NCBI GenBank assembly: GCA_001898835.1
Contig: MKVM01000001.1
Span: 461,538 to 525,537, forward strand
Direction: 5' to 3'
Length of the DNA: 64,000 nt
Source: Micrococcales bacterium 72-143
Lineage (GTDB): Bacteria > Actinomycetota > Actinomycetes > Actinomycetales > Microbacteriaceae
In this document: piece by piece, positions 52,541 through 59,326 of the stretch
Layout: every line of letters starts with the position of its first letter
Position numbering within the stretch: position 1 is the first letter of the stretch
The notes under the pieces: model-generated
What the model was told of the DNA's origin: nothing
The model's input: the letters and a program-made list of their open reading frames with translations, nothing else
Database searches by the model: none
Translations under genes and position numbers: made by a program

Positions 52541-53470
52541 GTGAGTCTCAGTGCCGCCGCGCCGGTCGCCGCCTGGTATCCGGACCCGACCGACGCCGAC
52601 TCTCTTCGCTGGTGGGATGGCCTCGGATGGACGTCGCACACCCGCCCGCGCCCGGCGCAGGTGCCGCAGAGCCTGCCGACGCCCGACCCGGCGACCGCCT
52701 ACATCCCTGAAGCGCCGCCCGTGTCGGCACCTGTGCAGGTGGACGCAGTGGTGCCCACGCCGGCTCCTGTGCCGGCAGCAGCGCCCGATGTCGCCCAGTT
52801 GGCCGCCGCGCTCGCCGCCGCCCCCGCGCCCGCGGCCGGGACGGCGGGGATCGCCGCCGCTCCTCCGCCTCCGCCCGTAGGCAGCGCCCCTCCGGTGCCG
52901 CCTGCCGCGGCGCCTGCGCCGCTGCCCGCGGCCGAGGCGCCCGCCGCGCCGCTGCCGGCGACCGAGGTGCCCGCTCCCGCGCCCGCACCGGCGGTCGACG
53001 AGAGCCAGTCGGTCGCCGCCGCCCGCGCTGCGTTCGCCGCCGCACAAGCCGAGAAGGCGGCCGCGGCGGCGGCCGCCGCGGCCCAGGTCGCCGCACAGGC
53101 CGCCGCCGGACTTGCCGCGGTCGAGGCCGCGAGCACCATGACTCCCGCCGCCCCGCCCGCCGCAGCCCCACCTCCGGCGGCCGGCGGCGGCGAGGAGCAG
53201 TTCACCTCGGTCGCCCAGGCCCGTGCCGCGTTCGCAGCGAAGAACGCCGCTAGGAAGGCCGGCCTCGACGCGCCCGCAGCAGAGGCGCCCGTCGAGGTCG
53301 AACCGCCCGCAGCGGCCACCCTCTCGAACAACGACGAGGGCCGCCCGATCTCGGTCGCGGCCGCGCGCGCCGCAGCCGCGAAGGCCAAGGCCGAGGCCGA
53401 GGCGCTCGGTGTGCCCGAGCAGCACACCGAGGCGCAGGACCGCAAGTGGCACCTGCCCAAGCTGAGCTGA
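52541..53470 (+). CDS. DUF2510 protein with Ala/Pro-rich tail, array copy 3
   Basis: A 309-residue protein: DUF2510 at about 8-35 ('AAWYPDPTDADSLRWWDG'), then a long low-complexity Ala/Pro region. Two repeats of a SVAxARAAFAA-type helix ('SVAAARAAFAAAQAEKAA' and 'SVAQARAAFAAKNAARKA') and a third near 'SVAAARAAAAKAKAEAEAL' follow, and could form coiled coils. No membrane helix is present. GTG at 52541 has GGGGAGG five bases upstream. Confidence 0.68.
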   Translation: MSLSAAAPVAAWYPDPTDADSLRWWDGLGWTSHTRPRPAQVPQSLPTPDPATAYIPEAPPVSAPVQVDAVVPTPAPVPAAAPDVAQLAAALAAAPAPAAGTAGIAAAPPPPPVGSAPPVPPAAAPAPLPAAEAPAAPLPATEVPAPAPAPAVDESQSVAAARAAFAAAQAEKAAAAAAAAAQVAAQAAAGLAAVEAASTMTPAAPPAAAPPPAAGGGEEQFTSVAQARAAFAAKNAARKAGLDAPAAEAPVEVEPPAAATLSNNDEGRPISVAAARAAAAKAKAEAEALGVPEQHTEAQDRKWHLPKLS

Positions 53471-53501
53471 TCCACCTGCTCGGGCGTGCGCGGCGCGTCC
53501 A

Positions 53502-53556
53502 CGATGAGCGAACCGCCCCCCTCACCCGAACGGGGGACTGAGCGGTTCGCTCATCG
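53502..53556. terminator. Nested 15-bp inverted repeat after DUF2510 copy 3
   Basis: CGATGAGCGAACCGC (53502-53516) pairs exactly with 53542-53556. An inner CCCCC/GGGGG hairpin (53517-53521 with 53532-53536) sits in the loop. It follows the gene by 31 bp and precedes the next start by 44 bp. It may be an intrinsic terminator without a T-run or a protein-binding site. Confidence 0.5.
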
Positions 53557-53600
53557 CCGCATAGGCTCAGGAGATCACGGACACAGTGGGGGCTTTGAAC

Positions 53601-55205
53601 GTGTCGGACATGATGGGGACGTCGCCGAGAGCGGCCTGGTATCCCGACCCCAGCGATGCGACCATGCAGCGCTGGTGGGACGGGCGCGCCTGGACGGCGT
53701 ACACGACGCCGATCCCGCCTCCCCCGCCCATGCCAGCGCCGACCACGGCGCCGTCGAGCGACATGCCCGCGCCGTACCAGCTCGCACAGCAGCAGGAGCG
53801 GCAGGAGGCCGTGGCACCGCGCCCGCAGCTTCCCGCTCAGCAGCAGGCACCGGCACCGGCACAGCAGCAGGCACCGGCACAGCAGCAGCAGGCACCGGCA
53901 CAGCAGCAGCAGGCACCGGCACAGCAGCAGCAGGTCGTGCAGCAGCCCGCCGCACAGGAGCCGGTCGTGCAGCAGCCCGCCGCACAGCAGCAGCCCGCCG
54001 CTCACGAGACGGTCGCCCAGCAACCCACGCAGCAGCAGCCGGTCGCGCAGCAGCCGGTCGCGCAGCAGCCGGTCGTGCAGGAACCCGTCGCCGTTCAGCA
54101 GCCGATCGCGCCCGCGCAGCCCAGCCCGGCCCCGCAGCCGGTCGCCCCGCAGCAAGCGGCCACCCAGCAGGCGCCCGCGCAGCAGCAGCCGCCTGCCCAG
54201 CCGCTGGCTCCGCAGCAGGCACCTCAGCCGCAGGCCGCGCCGACCCCGGCGCCCGCGGCGCAGCCCGCACCGAGCCCGGTCGCCCCGGCCGCGGAGGCCG
54301 CCTCGGTCCCCGCCGCGCAGCTCCCGGCAGCGTCATCGACGGCACCGTGGGCGAACTCCGCCCCGCCGTCGCCCGCGACACCCGCCCAGCCCGCGTACCT
54401 CGGTCAGCCCGCGCCGACCGCACCCGCGCAGGCGGCACCTGCCCCGGCAGCCGCATCCGCTGCACCCGCACCCGCGCAGCCGGTGGAGCCCCGGATCCCC
54501 GAGGTCCCCGCCGAACTGCTGGCGCGCCAGGCGCCCCCGAGCGCCCCCGCGGTCGCGCCCGCCGTCCTGCCGCCCGCCGCGGCATCCGCTCCCCCGGTCG
54601 CGCAGCCCGTCTCGAGCGCCCCTGCAGCGCCCGAGCTTCCGCGAGTCGCGCCTCCGGGGGCCGCTCCGTCTGCGTACACCGCCGCGCCCTCGCCGTCGCT
54701 CTACGCCTCCGCGCCCGCCCCGGCGGCGCCTGCGCTCGAGCTCGAGGCCGGGCCGGCCAGCGGCCCGAGCATCCCCGGGTTCACCCCCGCCCCCACGATC
54801 CTCGCGCTCCCCGCCCTGCTCGGCGGCGGATCGCCCACAAACGCTGCGGCACCGTCAGTGCCGGCCCCCGCGCCGGCCCCCGACGCGTCTCACCCCACGA
54901 TGGCGCCTCCGGCGACGGTGCCGTCGGTGTCGCAGCTCCCCCCGACCACCTCGGCGGGCTCCGGGGAGGCGAATGCCGCCTACCTCGCGGCCTTCGGCCT
55001 CTCCGCCCCGGGATCCCCCGCGGGCCGGACCGACAGCGTGGCGCCCAGCACAGGCCCGCAGCCGGTCCCCCTGCCGACCGACGGCGGCCCGCTCGGCACC
55101 GCGCCGTCGACCGCGCGCGCCCTCCCCTCCGGCGGCGAGCACCCCGGCATGGACCTCACGCCCGACGGGCGCGGCGACTTCGGCGCCCCCATGCACCGCA
55201 TCTGA
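53601..55205 (+). CDS. DUF2510 protein with long Pro/Gln/Ala repeat region, array copy 4
   Basis: A 534-residue protein: DUF2510 at about 10-40 ('AAWYPDPSDATMQRWWDG'), then about 440 residues of low complexity. The first part is Gln/Pro repeats (APAQQQQ, VAQQP) and the rest Pro/Ala-rich. No membrane segment is seen. The start is between GTG 53586 and GTG 53601; I prefer 53601 because GGGGG lies eight bases upstream. Disordered Pro/Gln tails often mediate multivalent binding; a septum or envelope scaffold is possible but not shown. Confidence 0.62.
   Translation: MSDMMGTSPRAAWYPDPSDATMQRWWDGRAWTAYTTPIPPPPPMPAPTTAPSSDMPAPYQLAQQQERQEAVAPRPQLPAQQQAPAPAQQQAPAQQQQAPAQQQQAPAQQQQVVQQPAAQEPVVQQPAAQQQPAAHETVAQQPTQQQPVAQQPVAQQPVVQEPVAVQQPIAPAQPSPAPQPVAPQQAATQQAPAQQQPPAQPLAPQQAPQPQAAPTPAPAAQPAPSPVAPAAEAASVPAAQLPAASSTAPWANSAPPSPATPAQPAYLGQPAPTAPAQAAPAPAAASAAPAPAQPVEPRIPEVPAELLARQAPPSAPAVAPAVLPPAAASAPPVAQPVSSAPAAPELPRVAPPGAAPSAYTAAPSPSLYASAPAPAAPALELEAGPASGPSIPGFTPAPTILALPALLGGGSPTNAAAPSVPAPAPAPDASHPTMAPPATVPSVSQLPPTTSAGSGEANAAYLAAFGLSAPGSPAGRTDSVAPSTGPQPVPLPTDGGPLGTAPSTARALPSGGEHPGMDLTPDGRGDFGAPMHRI
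53871..53933 (+). repeat. Three perfect 21-bp coding repeats
   Basis: The unit GCACCGGCACAGCAGCAGCAG (APAQQQQ) occurs three times without change, followed by degenerate 15-bp units (VAQQP). This is likely to vary in copy number between strains by slippage. Confidence 0.8.
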
Positions 55206-55214
55206 CGCGCCGTC

Positions 55215-56117
55215 TCAGGGCGCGTCGGCGATCAGGTCGACCTCCACGTCCGGCAGGTCGTAGGGGCTGGCCTGCACGACGCGTCCGCGCGGATTGAGGC
55301 GGTCGTCGGCCGCGTAGCGGGACGCGAGGGTACGCACGGCCTCCTCGTCGCCCGCGTCGGCGGCGATCACGAGCTCCGCGAGCGCGTCCATCCACTCGGC
55401 CTCGGCGGGCTCGACGGCGCGCTCGCCGTGCATCGCGCCCCAGACGTCCCAGAGCAGCAGTTCGTCGCCCATCCGGTGGGCGATGTCGCGGATGACGTAG
55501 TCGAACACGAACGGCGTCCCCCCGAAGGGCGACTCCGGGAAGACGCCGAAGGTGCGCGGGTCGGCGGTGCCGCTGCGCACCGCCGACCAGACCTCGGCCG
55601 CCGTGGCGAAGCCGTCCAGGCCGCGCTCGGGCAGTGCGCAGGTGTCGAAGGCGAACCAGCTCGGGTCGAGCTGGGCGTCCGCACGCACCCAGCCCGTGCC
55701 GTCGTGGTACTCCACCACGACGTGGTCGTAGTGGAAGCCCGGACCGAAGTAGCCCGCGAAGCCCACCCGGCTGCGGGCGGCGAGCCCGCGCTCGCGCAGA
55801 GCGGAGACGGTGAGCAGGGTGAAGTCGCGGCAGCATCCGGCCACCCGCTCCGCGCGGTCGCGCGGCGCGTCGAGGGGCTCCGGATGGCGGGCGGCGTCCA
55901 CCCCGAGGATGCGCTCGGCCCAGCGCCCGTCGATGTCGGAGCGGCGCTCCGGCGGAACCTCGATGCCGTCGGCCCGGTAGTGGTAGAGCAGGTTCCGCAC
56001 GACCGCGACGACATCCGCGAGGGCCGCATCCGGAGTGAGCGCCTCCCAGCGCGCGCGGTGCACTCCGGGATCGCTGTACCTGCTGTGCCGGGACGCGCGG
56101 AGGACCTCCTCATCCAT
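55215..56117 (-). CDS. Transglutaminase-like protein
   Basis: A 300-residue cytosolic protein with a transglutaminase-like core: Cys in 'GCCRDFTLL', His in 'YDHVVVEYHD' and Asp in 'VRADAQLD', the Cys-His-Asp triad of the superfamily. Such proteins can be proteases, amidases or cross-linkers. The ATG at 56117 has CAGGAT six bases upstream. It is convergent with DUF2510 copy 4 (nine-base gap) and lies 29 bp after the J-domain gene on the same strand. Confidence 0.72.
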   Translation of the reverse strand: MDEEVLRASRHSRYSDPGVHRARWEALTPDAALADVVAVVRNLLYHYRADGIEVPPERRSDIDGRWAERILGVDAARHPEPLDAPRDRAERVAGCCRDFTLLTVSALRERGLAARSRVGFAGYFGPGFHYDHVVVEYHDGTGWVRADAQLDPSWFAFDTCALPERGLDGFATAAEVWSAVRSGTADPRTFGVFPESPFGGTPFVFDYVIRDIAHRMGDELLLWDVWGAMHGERAVEPAEAEWMDALAELVIAADAGDEEAVRTLASRYAADDRLNPRGRVVQASPYDLPDVEVDLIADAP

Positions 56118-56146
56118 GGGCCCATCCTGCCACCGCCCTCGCTGCC

Positions 56147-57052
56147 TCAGGCGAAGCGGACAGCGGCCTGGATGCGAGAGCGCAGCTCGAACAGGTCGGT
56201 ACCGCCCGTGCCGACCCCGGTCACCCCGGTCCGGATGACGTGGGCGAGCTGCGGTTGCGGGATGAGCAGCGCCCGCGCCCCCCGCACCGAGCCCAGGTCG
56301 GCGAGAGCGGGGGCGTCCGCGTCGGGCACGACGACGCCGATGGCGGAGAACCTCACGCGCGCCTCCCGCCCGAAGGCGCGCGCACGCGCTGAGAGCTCGT
56401 GGACGGGCCTCTCGCCGCCGATCGCGGGTCCGACGAGCTCCGCACCCTTCGTCCGTACCTCGCCGCCCCAGTCCTCGCTCAGGAGCGCCCAGAGGCCGCT
56501 CGGCCCCAGCACGATGTGGTCGATCTTGCCGGCGCGCGTGTCGACGTCGTGCCAGACGCTGTAGCCGATCCCCAGCCCGGCGAGCTCGCGCGCGGAGCGC
56601 TCCTCGGCGATCGCCGCCGCGAGCAGGTGCTTGACCTGGCGGGGAGCGGAGCGCACGAGGTCGACGTCGTAGGGATCCGGCACCTCGACGCCGCGCCCGA
56701 CCCACTCGCGCAGCTCCGCCAGGTAGCGCTCGCGGTACCAGCCGCCGGGGTGCCCGCTCGAGCGCGCCTGTGGACGCGAGTCGGCGCGCGGCCGCGGCGC
56801 CTGCGGTGCGTACACCGGGCGCTCCGGGGATGCTGCGCGCAGCCCCCGCGCGTCGTAGGAGGCACGTGCCTCCGGGCTTCCCACGAGCTCCCAGGCGTGC
56901 TGCACGGCGTGGAACGCGTCGGCGCGGCCGCCGGCATCCGGATGCGTCTCGCGTAGCCGCCTGCGGTACGCACGGCGCAGCTCGTCCTCGCTCGCGGTGG
57001 CCGATACTCCGAGCACCTCGTAGGGGGACGCGGCGAGCGGGCTGTCAGGCAC
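56147..57052 (-). CDS. J-domain protein with NERD-like C-terminal domain
   Basis: A 301-residue protein. Residues about 10-65 are a J-domain with the HPD motif in 'LRETHPDAGGRADAFH', so it should stimulate a DnaK. A basic linker follows, then a region from about 165 with 'GKIDHIVLGPSGLWALLSED', which resembles the core of NERD (nuclease-related) domains. No zinc-finger or DnaJ C-terminal domains are present. GTG at 57052 is the preferred start (TACGAT seven bases upstream). The pairing of a chaperone recruiter with a nuclease-like fold is unusual. Confidence 0.65.
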   Translation of the reverse strand: MPDSPLAASPYEVLGVSATASEDELRRAYRRRLRETHPDAGGRADAFHAVQHAWELVGSPEARASYDARGLRAASPERPVYAPQAPRPRADSRPQARSSGHPGGWYRERYLAELREWVGRGVEVPDPYDVDLVRSAPRQVKHLLAAAIAEERSARELAGLGIGYSVWHDVDTRAGKIDHIVLGPSGLWALLSEDWGGEVRTKGAELVGPAIGGERPVHELSARARAFGREARVRFSAIGVVVPDADAPALADLGSVRGARALLIPQPQLAHVIRTGVTGVGTGGTDLFELRSRIQAAVRFA

Positions 57053-57098
57053 GACAACGATCGTAGGCGGGGCGCGCACCGCGCGGCTGCGAGGAGCC

Positions 57099-57104
57099 TA
57101 GGCT
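57099..57104 (+). promoter_or_regulatory. -10 box, leaderless promoter before the pabC operon
   Basis: TAGGCT ends six bases before the GTG at 57111. The divergent J-domain gene has TACGAT (57065-57060, minus) in the same 58-bp gap. Confidence 0.45.
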
Positions 57105-57110
57105 CGGAGG

Positions 57111-57437
57111 GTGAGTTCCCGCGACGAGATCGGCGTGCGCCGGCGCGCCAGCCTCGAGGTGCTGCGCGCTGAGGCCGGGGATGAGCTCGCCACGGTCGTG
57201 TTCGAACGCCTCCGCGCCGGCGAGGATCCGTGGGACTTCATGCAGGAGCTGCCCACCGTCGACGAGCTCGTCGTGCTGACCTTGCGTGCCGAGCTCATCC
57301 GTGCCGACAACGACCGCCGCCCGAGCACGGAGGTCGACTACCGCATGCTGCGCCAGATCGCGCTCGCCTACCCGGCGCTCAGCACGACCGTCTGGGCGCT
57401 GCTCGACACCGAACGCACCCGCCGGAGGACCGCGTGA
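57111..57437 (+). CDS. Conserved-looking small protein upstream of pabC
   Basis: A 108-residue mostly helical protein ('ELATVVFERLRAGEDPWDFM'). I recognise no family. Its TGA overlaps the GTG of the next gene (GTGA), so the two are coupled. The role is unknown. Confidence 0.55.
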   Translation: MSSRDEIGVRRRASLEVLRAEAGDELATVVFERLRAGEDPWDFMQELPTVDELVVLTLRAELIRADNDRRPSTEVDYRMLRQIALAYPALSTTVWALLDTERTRRRTA

Positions 57438-58309
57438 GCGTCGTCGCCCTCATCGACTTCGACCCCGCCACCCGCGCCGCGACGGGGCACCGGCTCGCGG
57501 ACGCCGACGAGCCGCTCCTGCAGGTCGCCGAGCTGGGCGCGACGCGCGGCGACGGGATCTTCGAGACGGCGAGCCTCGTGCGCGGCCACGTGCAGGCGCT
57601 GGAGGCGCATCTCGAGCGCTTCGTGCAGTCCGCGGCGATGCTGCAGCTGCCCGCGCCGGATGTCGACGTCTGGCGCGACGCGGTGCGTGCCGTGGGCGGC
57701 GCGCTGACCGAGGCGGGCGTCGCGGAAGGTGCCATCAAGTTCGTGCTGACCCGCGGCATCGAGGGCACGGGCGTGCCCACGGGCTGGGTTCACGGGACCG
57801 TCTCGCCCGACTTCGCGGCCGATCGCGCGGACGGCGTGCGCATCGTGCTGCTCGACCGCGGCTACCGGCACGACGTGCCCCGCACGGCCCCGTGGCTGCT
57901 CGCGGGGGCCAAGACGCTGAGCTACGCGATCAACCGCGCGGCGCTCCGTGAGTCGGCCCGCCGCGGCGCGGACGACGTGCTCTTCCTGTCGAGCGACGGC
58001 TACCTGCTCGAGGGTCCGACCTCGACGCTCGTGCTGCGCATCGGGCCGCGGCTCGTGACGCCCCGCATCGACCTGGGCATCCTCGCCGGCACGACGCAGG
58101 CCGACCTGTTCACCTGGGCGGAGTCGGAGGGCTTCCCGACCGGATACGAGCTGCTGACGCCCGCCGACCTCGCCGACGCGGATGCCGCCTGGCTCGTGTC
58201 GAGCGTGCGGCACGTCGCGCCGATCCGCGCGGTGGACGGCGTGGAACGGGCCGTCGACGCCGAGCTCACCGCGCGGATGAACGACGCCCTCGACGCCCGC
58301 ACGGCCTGA
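57434..58309 (+). CDS. pabC: Aminotransferase class IV, probable aminodeoxychorismate lyase
   Basis: A 291-residue fold-type IV PLP enzyme. The Schiff-base lysine is in 'LLAGAKTLSYAINRAALR', and 'DDVLFLSSDGYLLEGPTSTL' and 'GILAGTTQADLF' are the conserved PLP-phosphate regions. PabC makes p-aminobenzoate for folate; branched-chain and D-amino acid aminotransferases share the fold, and the 'RGDGIFET' start leans toward PabC/D-AAT. It is followed by a strong hairpin at 58353. Confidence 0.78.
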   Translation: MSVVALIDFDPATRAATGHRLADADEPLLQVAELGATRGDGIFETASLVRGHVQALEAHLERFVQSAAMLQLPAPDVDVWRDAVRAVGGALTEAGVAEGAIKFVLTRGIEGTGVPTGWVHGTVSPDFAADRADGVRIVLLDRGYRHDVPRTAPWLLAGAKTLSYAINRAALRESARRGADDVLFLSSDGYLLEGPTSTLVLRIGPRLVTPRIDLGILAGTTQADLFTWAESEGFPTGYELLTPADLADADAAWLVSSVRHVAPIRAVDGVERAVDAELTARMNDALDARTA

Positions 58310-58352
58310 GCGGGTGCGCACGGACCGTCGCCCGGGTCGGGCTCCACACGAC

Positions 58353-58385
58353 GAAGGACCCCGGGTAGCTGGTCCGGGGTCCTTC
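58353..58385. terminator. 12-bp terminator hairpin A
   Basis: GAAGGACCCCGG (58353-58364) pairs exactly with 58374-58385 around a nine-base loop. Flanks CACACGAC on the left and TGTGTC on the right are nearly repeated at hairpin B (59146). It can stop pabC transcription and the minus-strand RNA A from the other side. Confidence 0.7.
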
Positions 58386-58767
58386 TGTGTCGGTGTGGCC
58401 GCCGCACCCGCGAGCTCTCGGGTAGGGCGTTCGCCGAGCTGAGCGGCAGCTCGGATGCTCGCAGCGAACCACGTGCATCCGAGGCGGCTCCCGCGGTGGG
58501 ATCTCCCCCGCGACGCCTCACGGCCCCGCGGAATCCGCCCCGCCTTCGCATCCGGTCGGCCCGAGGGCCCTCCATCCACGCTTGCGGGATGTCATCCCAC
58601 CACCGGCGCTGCCCCACGGACGGAGCTCGCGCTCCGTGTTCCCTTGAGGCCACTCCACGCTCCTCCCGGGCTGACCCGTTCGGCTCGTGGAGATCACCGC
58701 CCCGCTTCGGCTGCGATCCCCCGCCTCCGGATCTCTCCGTCTGCGTGGGTTTCGCGCCTCATCGGTT
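58353..58767 (-). ncRNA. Candidate minus-strand structured RNA A
   Basis: About 415 nt between a promoter-like block (58774-58829) and terminator hairpin A. No credible protein is seen on either strand. Several local stems occur: ACGGAGC/GCTCCGT, CTCCACG/CGTGGAG, GGGATG/CATCCC. On the minus strand it is purine-rich in loops ('CGAAACCC', 'AAGGGAACA'). It lacks the conserved boxes of RNase P RNA, tmRNA and SRP RNA. It is an inferred RNA, without direct proof of expression. Confidence 0.3.
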
Positions 58768-58773
58768 GAGTAG

Positions 58774-58829
58774 AGATTACTCGGCGCCACGAGGGGCACA
58801 AGAGGTGAAGTCTCACTAGATGGTTGAGG
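58774..58829 (-). promoter_or_regulatory. Promoter block A (diverged copy 1)
   Basis: On the minus strand, TTGTGC (58801-58796), a 16-bp spacer and TAATCT (58779-58774). The whole 56-bp block, including a distal CTAGATGGTTGAGG (plus-strand reading, 58816-58829), is repeated at 59269-59324 with 41 of 56 positions the same by my count. Confidence 0.45.
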
Positions 58830-58861
58830 TCGGCGGGGCTGAGGTGCGCCTTGAAAATACT

Positions 58862-58935
58862 GGCGGCGGTGATGCTGTCCGCGATTCCTCATACCCCCGT
58901 ATCGGAATCGCGATGATGACAGGATCACCGCCGCC
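58862..58935. repeat. 74-nt long hairpin with C-rich loop
   Basis: GGCGGCGGTGAT (58862-58873) pairs with 58924-58935, CTGTC (58875-58879) with GACAG (58918-58922), CGCGATTCC (58880-58888) with 58904-58912, and ATAC with GTAT around a CCCC loop. About 30 bp in all, with one five-base bulge and small internal mismatches. Confidence 0.65.
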
Positions 58936-59010
58936 TGCTAGTCCCCCAACTAGTGCAGTCCTCACGATAGGGCGGCGACCCGTGGGAACGCTCCCCCCAG
59001 AGCGGGGGGC
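58936..59010 (+). ncRNA. Candidate small RNA with two C-loop hairpins (6C-like)
   Basis: CTAGT-CCCCCA-ACTAG (58938-58953) and GCTC-CCCCCA-GAGC (58990-59003) are two hairpins whose loops are runs of C. A further CCCCCC/GGGGGG alternative pairing (58993-58998 with 59004-59009) ends the unit. Hairpins with C-run loops define the actinobacterial 6C RNA; similarity here is by pattern only, and I cannot confirm the family. Confidence 0.3.
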
Positions 59011-59089
59011 TGACGCATCCGCGGTCGCGTGCCACGATTCGCGCGCGCAGCCCGCCGGTGCGCACGTCCCTCGCGGTCGTCCGGCGGTC

Positions 59090-59134
59090 CCGCGCAGGAC
59101 CGCGCTGTGCAGGACCGTGTGCTGTGCAGGATCG
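59090..59134. repeat. Three imperfect direct repeats
   Basis: Three units built on GCAGGA(C/T)CG (cores at 59092, 59107 and 59124, spacing 15 and 17 bp) lie just before hairpin B. They could be remnants of slippage or a binding array. Confidence 0.45.
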
Positions 59135-59145
59135 TGCCGCACACG

Positions 59146-59215
59146 ACGAAAGGCCCCCGGCTGCCGCGTTCCGCCGGTGCCGAAGCACCAGGGTTCGTCG
59201 AGCCCCGAGGGCCTT
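59146..59215. terminator. Terminator hairpin B with inner hairpin
   Basis: GAAAGGCCCxCGG (59146-59158) pairs with 59203-59215 with one mismatch. The loop contains a second hairpin, GGTGC-CGAA-GCACC (59174-59187). The left flank CACACGAC (59138-59145) is the same as at hairpin A. Confidence 0.6.
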
Positions 59216-59262
59216 TCTGTCACCTTCCGGCCAATCCCCGAGGGGATCCGTGCCTTCCGGTG
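59146..59262 (-). ncRNA. Candidate minus-strand small RNA B
   Basis: About 117 nt from the predicted start of promoter block B to terminator hairpin B. It contains ATCCCC-TC-GGGGAT inside flanking TCACC/GGTGA. There is no credible coding sequence. The promoter and terminator match those of candidate RNA A, while the interior differs. Confidence 0.3.
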
Positions 59263-59268
59263 AACACG

Positions 59269-59324
59269 AGAATACTCAGCGGTGAACGCCGCGCAAGACG
59301 TGAACCCTCGCTAGATGGTTGAGG
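59269..59324 (-). promoter_or_regulatory. Promoter block B (diverged copy 2)
   Basis: TTGCGC (59296-59291, minus), a 16-bp spacer and TATTCT (59274-59269), with the same distance to CTAGATGGTTGAGG (59311-59324) as in block A. It begins two bases after the helicase stop codon, and AACCCTC/GAGGGTT there can also form the helicase terminator. Confidence 0.45.
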
Positions 59325-59326
59325 GT

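Noticed and set aside
53871-53933. Short tandem repeats as a CRISPR-like array
   Set aside because: There are no spacers; the units are in-frame codons of a Gln/Pro-rich protein.
58353-58780. RNase P RNA, tmRNA or SRP RNA in the non-coding region
   Set aside because: I looked for GAGGAAAGTCC and ACAGAAA (RNase P), the tmRNA 5' and 3' ends, and the SRP GGAAGGAAGCAGCC core on both strands and found none.
58816-59223. 135-codon minus-strand open frame in the non-coding region
   Set aside because: It runs through two hairpins and direct repeats, has biased Arg/Pro/Ser composition, and has no start signal or family.
59260-59305. Three GTTCAC motifs (minus strand) as a second PHO box
   Set aside because: Spacings are 22 and 18 bp rather than 11, and the repeats are not contiguous.
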